DNA from: an uncultured Pelagibacteraceae bacterium
GTDB taxonomy: Bacteria; Pseudomonadota; Alphaproteobacteria; Pelagibacterales; Pelagibacteraceae
Direction: 5' to 3'
Length of the DNA: 42,493 nt
Assembly: GCA_902520695.1 (NCBI GenBank)
Contig: CABYOT010000012.1
Coordinates: 1-42,493, forward strand
A program made the translations under genes and the position numbers. This document shows positions 37,546-42,493 of the stretch, piece by piece (the stretch's first letter is position 1; each line of letters opens with the position of its first letter). Under the pieces are notes generated by a model. The model ran no database searches. It saw only the letters and a program-made list of their open reading frames with translations, and was not told where the DNA came from.

Positions 37546-40206
37546 ATGAAAAAATTAATATTTAATTTTAAATCAAACAAAATAAAAAAAATAAAATCGC
37601 CAAAAAATATTCTTGGTGGAAAAGGTGCAAATCTTTCTGAAATGGGAAGAATGGGGCTACCTGTACCTCCTGGTTTTACAATATCTACAGAGGCATGTGA
37701 TTTGTTTTATAAAAATAAAAAAAAATTAAATAAAAAAATAATTAATGAAATAAATAAAGAATTAAAATTTATTGAAAAAGACTCAGGAAAAAAATTTGGA
37801 GATATAAAAAATCCCCTTCTAGTTTCTGTAAGATCTGGAGCTAGGGTTTCTATGCCTGGTATGATGGATACAATTTTAAATCTAGGCCTAAATGACAATA
37901 CAGTAATAGCACTTGCAAAAAAAACTTCAAATTTAAGATTTGCAAATGATAGTTATAGGCGTTTTATTCAAATGTATTCTAGTGTTGTATTGGGTATCGA
38001 AAGTTATCACTTTGAGGATATAATTGAGAATTATAAGTTAACAAAAGGAGTATTACTAGACACCGAGTTAGACGAGTATGACTGGGAAGCTTTAATAAAA
38101 GATTTTAAGAACATTGTAAAAGAAAAAACAAAAAAAGATTTTCCTCAAAGTGTTGAAGAACAACTTTTAGGAGCAATAAGTGCTGTTTTTTTATCTTGGG
38201 AAAGTCACAGAGCAAAAATCTACAGAAAATTAAATCAAATACCGTCAAATTGGGGTACAGCAGTCAATGTACAATCAATGGTTTTTGGAAATATGGGAAA
38301 TGATTGTGCAACAGGTGTTGTATTTACCAGAAATCCATCAGATGGATCAAAAAATATTTATGGAGAATATTTAATAAATGCACAAGGAGAGGATGTTGTT
38401 GCTGGAACTAGAACACCACATCATATTACAAAAAAAGCTAGAGTTGAATCAAAAGAAACTCTTAAATCAATGGAAGAGGCAATGCCATCGACATACAAGC
38501 AACTTAAAAATATTTTAACTCAATTAGAAAAACATTACAAAGATATGCAGGATGTTGAGTTTACTGTTGAAAATAAAAAACTTTGGATGCTTCAAACACG
38601 CTCCGGAAAACGAACATCTAAGTCTGCTATTAAAATAGCTGTAGATATGGTTAAAGAAAAGTTGATTACCAAAAAAGATGCAATATTGCGGATAGAACCT
38701 AATTCTTTAGACACTTTGCTTCATCCAACTTTAGATGAGAAAGCAAACTTGGAAGTAATTGGGTCAGGCTTACCCGCATCACCCGGCGCTGCAAGTGGAA
38801 AAGTTGTTTTCACATCTGAAGAGGCTGAAAGATTGAATAGTATGATGCAAAGTACAATATTAGTTCGTGTAGAAACTTCACCAGAAGATATACATGGTAT
38901 GCATGCAGCAAAAGGAATACTTACCTCAAGAGGGGGCATGACAAGTCATGCTGCAGTAGTTGCTAGAGGGATGGGAAGACCATGTGTTTCTGGATCTAGC
39001 GAAATAGAGATTGATTATAAAAATAAATTGTTCAAAACAAACAATAAAGTAATTAAAGAAGGCGAAATAATTACAATTGATGGTTCAACTGGCAGAATAA
39101 TTTTTGGTGAAGTAAAAACAGTTAAACCAGAAATATCAGGTGATTTCTCAAAAATAATGAGTTGGTCTGATGATTTTAGAAAATTAAAAATTAGAACTAA
39201 TTCAGAGACACCATTGGATAGTAAAACTGCTAGAGACTTTGGTGCAGAGGGTATTGGTTTGTGTAGAACTGAACATATGTTTTTTGAAGAAGAAAGAATT
39301 TTATCAGTTAGAGAAATGATATTATCAAAAACAATTGAAGATCGATCTAATGCACTCAAAAAACTATTACCACATCAAAAAGAGGATTTTATTGAAATAT
39401 TTAAGATAATGAAAGGTTTACCGGTAACTGTGAGGTTACTTGACCCACCTTTGCATGAATTTTTGCCCAAAAGTAAAAACGAAATTAATGATGTTGCAGT
39501 TTCACTAAATATTTCTGTTAAAGAACTTGAGATTAGAATTTCAGAACTTCATGAACAAAATCCCATGTTAGGTCATAGAGGTTGTAGATTAGCAATTTCA
39601 TATCCTGAAATTTATGAGATGCAATGTACAGCAATTTTTGAAGCTTTAGTAGAATGTAAAAAACAAAAAATTCAATCAACAATGCCTGAAATCATGATAC
39701 CTTTAGTCTCAACAGAAGCAGAAATAAAAATTATGAAAGATTTAGTCATTAGAGTTGCAAAAAAAGTTCAAGATGAAAATAAAATTAAAATCGAATTTTT
39801 AGTAGGAACGATGATCGAATTACCAAGAGCGGCAATTAAAGCAAAAGATATTGCTAAACACGCTGAATTTTTTAGTTTTGGAACTAATGATTTAACCCAA
39901 ACTACATTTGGAATCAGTAGAGATGATAGTGGAAAATTCCTTAATGATTATATCGAGAACAAAATTTTTGATATTGACCCTTTTGTATCAATTGATGATG
40001 GAGTTGGAGACCTAATAAAAATTGCAACTGACAAAGGCAGAAAACAAAATAAAAAAATTAAACTTGGAATTTGTGGTGAGCATGGTGGGGATCCTAAAAG
40101 TGTAGAATTTTGTGCAAAAATTGGATTAGATTATGTGTCTTGTTCTCCCTACAGAGTTCCAGTTGCAAGACTAGCGGCAGCGCAAGCTCAAATAAAAAAA
40201 AATTAA
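37546..40206 (+). CDS. ppdK: pyruvate, phosphate dikinase
   Basis: Reversibly converts pyruvate, ATP and phosphate to PEP, AMP and diphosphate. The 886-aa protein has the ATP-grasp start GGKGANLSEMGRMGLPVPPGF, RSGARVSMPGMMDTILNLG, the swivelling domain with ILTSRGGMTSHAAVVARGMGRPCVSG (phospho-His468, regulatory Thr466), GLCRTEHMFF, and the PEP/pyruvate barrel with FGTNDLTQTTFG and GICGEHGGDP (Cys843). With fba, pgk and gap in the window it supports gluconeogenesis or a pyrophosphate-linked lower glycolysis. No PPDK regulatory protein gene is in the window. Convergent with nadC through TTAA. Confidence 0.96.
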   Translation: MKKLIFNFKSNKIKKIKSPKNILGGKGANLSEMGRMGLPVPPGFTISTEACDLFYKNKKKLNKKIINEINKELKFIEKDSGKKFGDIKNPLLVSVRSGARVSMPGMMDTILNLGLNDNTVIALAKKTSNLRFANDSYRRFIQMYSSVVLGIESYHFEDIIENYKLTKGVLLDTELDEYDWEALIKDFKNIVKEKTKKDFPQSVEEQLLGAISAVFLSWESHRAKIYRKLNQIPSNWGTAVNVQSMVFGNMGNDCATGVVFTRNPSDGSKNIYGEYLINAQGEDVVAGTRTPHHITKKARVESKETLKSMEEAMPSTYKQLKNILTQLEKHYKDMQDVEFTVENKKLWMLQTRSGKRTSKSAIKIAVDMVKEKLITKKDAILRIEPNSLDTLLHPTLDEKANLEVIGSGLPASPGAASGKVVFTSEEAERLNSMMQSTILVRVETSPEDIHGMHAAKGILTSRGGMTSHAAVVARGMGRPCVSGSSEIEIDYKNKLFKTNNKVIKEGEIITIDGSTGRIIFGEVKTVKPEISGDFSKIMSWSDDFRKLKIRTNSETPLDSKTARDFGAEGIGLCRTEHMFFEEERILSVREMILSKTIEDRSNALKKLLPHQKEDFIEIFKIMKGLPVTVRLLDPPLHEFLPKSKNEINDVAVSLNISVKELEIRISELHEQNPMLGHRGCRLAISYPEIYEMQCTAIFEALVECKKQKIQSTMPEIMIPLVSTEAEIKIMKDLVIRVAKKVQDENKIKIEFLVGTMIELPRAAIKAKDIAKHAEFFSFGTNDLTQTTFGISRDDSGKFLNDYIENKIFDIDPFVSIDDGVGDLIKIATDKGRKQNKKIKLGICGEHGGDPKSVEFCAKIGLDYVSCSPYRVPVARLAAAQAQIKKN

Positions 40207-41039
40207 ACTTCAAATTTTAAATCTAAAGCTTGAACACTATGTGTTAATTCACCAACTGATATTCTATCAACGTTTGTTGCAGCTAAATTTTTTACATTTT
40301 TTAATGTTACTCCTCCAGAGGCTTCTGTCTCATATTTACCTTTTGCATATTTAATTGCTACTCTTACATTTTTTGGGCTCATATTATCAAATAGAATTGT
40401 ATTAAAATTAAGTCCGTTGATTTTTTTAAATTGATTCAAAGTGTCAACTTCGACAGTAATTTTTCTTTTTTTTTTATTTTTAATTGCTTTTTTCACTATT
40501 TCTTCAAATTTCTTTGATGATGCTAGATGATTATCTTTAATTAAAAATTCATCACTTAAATTAAATCTGTGGTTAGTCCCACCTCCTAATTTTACAGCGT
40601 ATTTTTGAATAACTCTTAAATTTGGAATTGTTTTTCTGGTGCAACAAATTTTTGTTTTCTTACCTACCTTTTTTACAAAATTGTTGGTTTTAGTTGCAAT
40701 GCCTGAGATATGAGAGAGAAAATTTAGAGCAACTCTTTCCCCAATTAATATACTTTTAATTTTACCTTCAATTACAGCAATTATAGAACCTTTATTAACA
40801 CTTGATCCTTCTTTTTTTTTTATATGAAATTTAATATTTCTGTCTAATAAATTAAAAGTTTGTTTAGCAAATTCTAATCCGCCTATAATACCTTTTTCAT
40901 TGCTTATGAGGTTAACTTTTAAAATTGAGCTATTATTTAATAAATTTGTTGTAATATCTCCTGATGGATATAGATCCTCATTAAGAGCTAACTTACAAGT
41001 GGATCGGATAAAATTTTTACTTAATTGAATTTTTGGCAC
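40203..41039 (-). CDS. nadC: nicotinate-nucleotide diphosphorylase (quinolinate phosphoribosyltransferase)
   Basis: Converts quinolinate and PRPP to nicotinate mononucleotide. The 278-aa protein starts at GTG 41039. Conserved segments are LNEDLYPSGDITT, GERVALNFLSHISGIATKTN, CTRKTIPNLRVIQKYAVKLGGGTNHRFNLSDEFLIKDNH, VEVDTLNQF, and EASGGVTLKNVKNLAATNVDRISVGELTHS. Five bases after nadA on the same strand; nadB is not between or beside them. Confidence 0.96.
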   Translation of the reverse strand: MPKIQLSKNFIRSTCKLALNEDLYPSGDITTNLLNNSSILKVNLISNEKGIIGGLEFAKQTFNLLDRNIKFHIKKKEGSSVNKGSIIAVIEGKIKSILIGERVALNFLSHISGIATKTNNFVKKVGKKTKICCTRKTIPNLRVIQKYAVKLGGGTNHRFNLSDEFLIKDNHLASSKKFEEIVKKAIKNKKKRKITVEVDTLNQFKKINGLNFNTILFDNMSPKNVRVAIKYAKGKYETEASGGVTLKNVKNLAATNVDRISVGELTHSVQALDLKFEV

Positions 41040-41044
41040 TAAAC

Positions 41045-42034
41045 TTATCTGCCTATTTCAGCCATTCTCTCTACCGATTTCCTAGCTCTTTCAATTGTTT
41101 CGTGGTCGATTATTAATTCGTTTGTTTCATTTTCTAAACAATCAAGTATTTTTGGCAGTGTAATCCTTTTCATATGAGGACATAAGTTACAGGGTCTAAT
41201 AAATTCTACATTAGGATTATCAACTTGAACGTTATCACTCATTGAGCATTCTGTAACCATCATAACTTTTTTAGGTTGATTATCTTTTACATATTTGATC
41301 ATACCGCTTGTTGAACCTGCAAAATCACTGGCCTTTATAACATCGGGTGGACATTCAGGATGAGCAATAATTTTAATTCCAGGATTATTTTTTCTTATTT
41401 CGTTAATTTCTTCATCATTAAATTTTTCATGTACTTCACAAGTGCCTTTCCATGAAATAATCTCTACTTCAGTTTGAGAAGCAACATATTTTGCTAAATA
41501 ATCGTCCGGTAAGAAAATTACTTTTTTTACACCTAAAGAGTTTACAATTTTCACAGCATTTGCTGATGTACAACAAACATCGGTCTCAGCTTTAACATCT
41601 GCAGAAGTATTAACGTATGAAACTACAGGAACACCAGGATATAATTTTTTTAAGTTTCTAACATCTTCACCAGTTATAGATGAGGATAAAGAGCAACCAG
41701 CTTTCATATCTGGCAGTAAAACTTTTTTATTCGGACTCATTAATTTGGCAGTCTCCGCCATAAAGTGTACGCCACACATAACTATTATATCAGCCTCAGT
41801 TTTTGCAGCTTCAATTGCTAAGGCAAGTGAGTCTGCTGAAAAATCAGATATGCCATGATATATTTCAGGAGTTTGGTAATTATGAGCAAGAATTACTGCG
41901 TTCTTTTCTTTTTTAAGTTTATTAATTTTATAGATGTAAGGTGCATGTGTGGCCCACTCCATTTCAGGAATGGATTTAGAAACCTTTTGATAAATAGGGT
42001 CTGTTGCAATTTTAACCTGAGTTGTGAATTCCAT
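41045..42034 (-). CDS. nadA: quinolinate synthase
   Basis: [4Fe-4S] enzyme that condenses iminoaspartate with dihydroxyacetone phosphate to quinolinate. The 329-aa protein shows AVILAHNYQTPEI, FMAETAKLMSPNKKVLLPD, and three cysteine contexts expected for cluster ligands: KAGCSLS, KGTCEVHE and CNLCPHMKRI. First gene of a nadA-nadC pair; divergent from tRNA-Leu across 58 bases. No L-aspartate oxidase (nadB) is in the window, so the iminoaspartate source must be elsewhere. Confidence 0.97.
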   Translation of the reverse strand: MEFTTQVKIATDPIYQKVSKSIPEMEWATHAPYIYKINKLKKEKNAVILAHNYQTPEIYHGISDFSADSLALAIEAAKTEADIIVMCGVHFMAETAKLMSPNKKVLLPDMKAGCSLSSSITGEDVRNLKKLYPGVPVVSYVNTSADVKAETDVCCTSANAVKIVNSLGVKKVIFLPDDYLAKYVASQTEVEIISWKGTCEVHEKFNDEEINEIRKNNPGIKIIAHPECPPDVIKASDFAGSTSGMIKYVKDNQPKKVMMVTECSMSDNVQVDNPNVEFIRPCNLCPHMKRITLPKILDCLENETNELIIDHETIERARKSVERMAEIGR

Positions 42035-42051
42035 AATAAAAACTTATCAAC

Positions 42052-42080
42052 TTGAAATAGAATTGTCATTCATTTAATCT
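42052..42080 (+). promoter_or_regulatory. promoter of tRNA-Leu
   Basis: TTGAAA (42052-42057) and TAATCT (42075-42080) with an ideal 17-base spacer, followed by a GC-containing discriminator (GACGC) before a start expected near 42087, 6 bases ahead of the mature tRNA. A GC-rich discriminator is typical of stable-RNA promoters under stringent control. Confidence 0.65.
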
Positions 42081-42092
42081 GACGCATGATTT

Positions 42093-42178
42093 GCGGCCAT
42101 GCTGAAATTGGTAGACAGGCACGGTTGAGGGCCGTGTGAGCCTTGCTCATGAGAGTTCGATTCTCTCTGGCCGCACCA
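42093..42178 (+). tRNA. tRNA-Leu, anticodon GAG
   Basis: 86 bases with encoded CCA. Acceptor stem GCGGCCA/TGGCCGC, D loop with AATTGGTAGAC, anticodon stem CACGG/CCGTG around loop TTGAGGG (anticodon GAG), long class II variable arm TGAGCCTTGCTCA, T arm GAGAG-TTCGATT-CTCTC, 3' ACCA. Reads CUC and CUU. Convergent with the tmRNA gene. Confidence 0.97.
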
Positions 42179-42197
42179 ATAATTAAATTAATATCTG

Positions 42198-42227
42198 AAA
42201 AAGGGGCGTTCTGTTGCCAGGTGCCCC
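42198..42227 (-). terminator. 3' hairpin and T-run of the tmRNA gene
   Basis: On the minus strand GGGGC (42227-42223) pairs with GCCCC (42207-42203) across an 15-base loop containing CCTGGCAACAG, followed by TTTTT (42202-42198). It probably serves both as the last structural helix of the tmRNA coding piece and as intrinsic terminator. Confidence 0.65.
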
Positions 42228-42455
42228 AAACCCCGTAACTCAATTAATAAATTAATTAAGCTGCAAGTGCGTAACTTTCGTTAGCATTTATAAATTGCCC
42301 ATTGCGGCGGAACAATACCGGACGAAAGAAAAGCCTTTAGTCACCCGTCGATCCTAATTCACCCCCATAAGTTGAAAATGGTGGAGGTGGTGGGTACTGC
42401 CCCCACGTCCGTAATGGTTATTACGAAATTCGTTTATCGTCATAGTTGGAAACCA
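42203..42455 (-). ncRNA. ssrA: circularly permuted, two-piece tmRNA
   Basis: Rescues stalled ribosomes by trans-translation. Read on the minus strand, the acceptor piece comes first: it ends GGACG, GTGGG-GGCAGTA-CCCAC (T arm), CACCTCC, A, CCA (3' end at 42379). A 12-base spacer (42378-42367) is expected to be removed. The coding piece starts at 42366 with GGGGGTG, then GGATCGACGG and the tag frame at 42285-42256. GGGGGTG pairs with CACCTCC over 7 bp with a G-U at the third pair, the alanine identity element. The order (3' half before 5' half) is the permuted form known from alphaproteobacteria. The 5' boundary (about 42455) is estimated from the promoter. Confidence 0.93.
42256..42285 (-). 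other. tmRNA proteolysis-tag reading frame
   Basis: GCT AAC GAA AGT TAC GCA CTT GCA GCT TAA encodes ANESYALAA and a stop; E. coli encodes ANDENYALAA. The C-terminal ALAA matches the signal recognised by ClpXP-type proteases. The resume codon is taken as GCT by comparison with E. coli. Confidence 0.9.
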
Positions 42456-42461
42456 ACATTT

Positions 42462-42491
42462 ATAATATATATACGAGCATACTATTTTCAA
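42462..42491 (-). promoter_or_regulatory. candidate promoter of the tmRNA gene
   Basis: Minus strand TTGAAA (42491-42486) and TATTAT (42467-42462) with an 18-base spacer; the -35 hexamer is the same as that of the facing tRNA-Leu gene. Start expected near 42455. Confidence 0.5.
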
Positions 42492-42493
42492 TA

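Noticed and set aside
1..42493. CRISPR array, insertion sequence, prophage or attachment site next to the tRNA or tmRNA genes
   Set aside because: No spaced direct repeats, transposase or integrase gene, or duplicated tRNA 3' end was seen; the flanks of both tRNAs and tmRNA are ordinary genes or the window edge.

Overview
The window looks like a chromosomal stretch from a streamlined, very AT-rich alphaproteobacterium, most likely of the SAR11 (Pelagibacterales) group. The evidence is the strong A+T bias with A/T-ending codons, lysine/asparagine/isoleucine-rich proteins, genes packed with overlaps of 1-41 bases, alphaproteobacterial gene orders (tkt-gap-pgk-fba beside zapA; yebC-ruvC-tolQRAB-pal-cpoB-tilS-ftsH-folP-glmM; xseB-ispA-dxs), and a circularly permuted two-piece tmRNA gene. 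The taxonomic call is inference; no 16S rRNA gene is present. I see no prophage, insertion sequence, CRISPR array or obvious genomic island.

Layout. 1-7301 (minus): a compact central-carbon operon tkt, gap, pgk, fba (class I), followed by thiE, efp, suhB and the start of rpmE, which runs off the left edge. 7355-23462 (plus): a coiled-coil protein and ZapA (division), fthC (folate), a YmdB-type phosphoesterase, a YebC factor, a phage-like RuvC, the Tol-Pal envelope set tolQ-tolR-tolA-tolB-pal-cpoB, then tilS, ftsH, folP, glmM, thiD and purA. 23459-25373 (minus): rpoH and rluD. 25395-25471 (plus): tRNA-Arg(UCG). 25472-27916 (minus): an ABC-2 exporter pair and a Sua5/YrdC protein. 27937-30951 (plus): xseB, ispA, dxs. 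30948-33699: aroC (minus), pdxH (plus), ispB (minus). 33810-40206 (plus): an S49 peptidase, glyQ, glyS, ppdK. 40203-42034 (minus): nadC and nadA. 42093-42178 (plus): tRNA-Leu(GAG). About 42203-42455 (minus): permuted tmRNA.

How it fits together. The sugar-phosphate genes (tkt, gap, pgk, fba) with PPDK form most of a reversible triose/gluconeogenic route; no phosphofructokinase or pyruvate kinase gene lies in this window. dxs, ispA and ispB cover isoprenoid entry and two prenyl chain lengths. folP and fthC serve folate, thiE and thiD serve thiamine, nadA and nadC serve NAD, and pdxH serves pyridoxal phosphate. The Tol-Pal set with the coiled-coil/ZapA pair serves cell division and outer-membrane constriction. 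RpoH and FtsH are the classic heat-shock regulator/protease pair, and tmRNA supplies ribosome rescue.

The window is mainly housekeeping, and I did not find a clearly new multi-gene system. The most notable observations are: all four convergent protein-gene junctions share the same 4-bp stop overlap (TTAA or TTAG); the ruvC position holds a phage-like RuvC with no ruvA, ruvB or ybgC beside it; the two-piece tmRNA carries the tag ANESYALAA; and an unnamed coiled-coil protein is translationally overlapped with ZapA. No intergenic stretch longer than about 300 bases lacks a gene.
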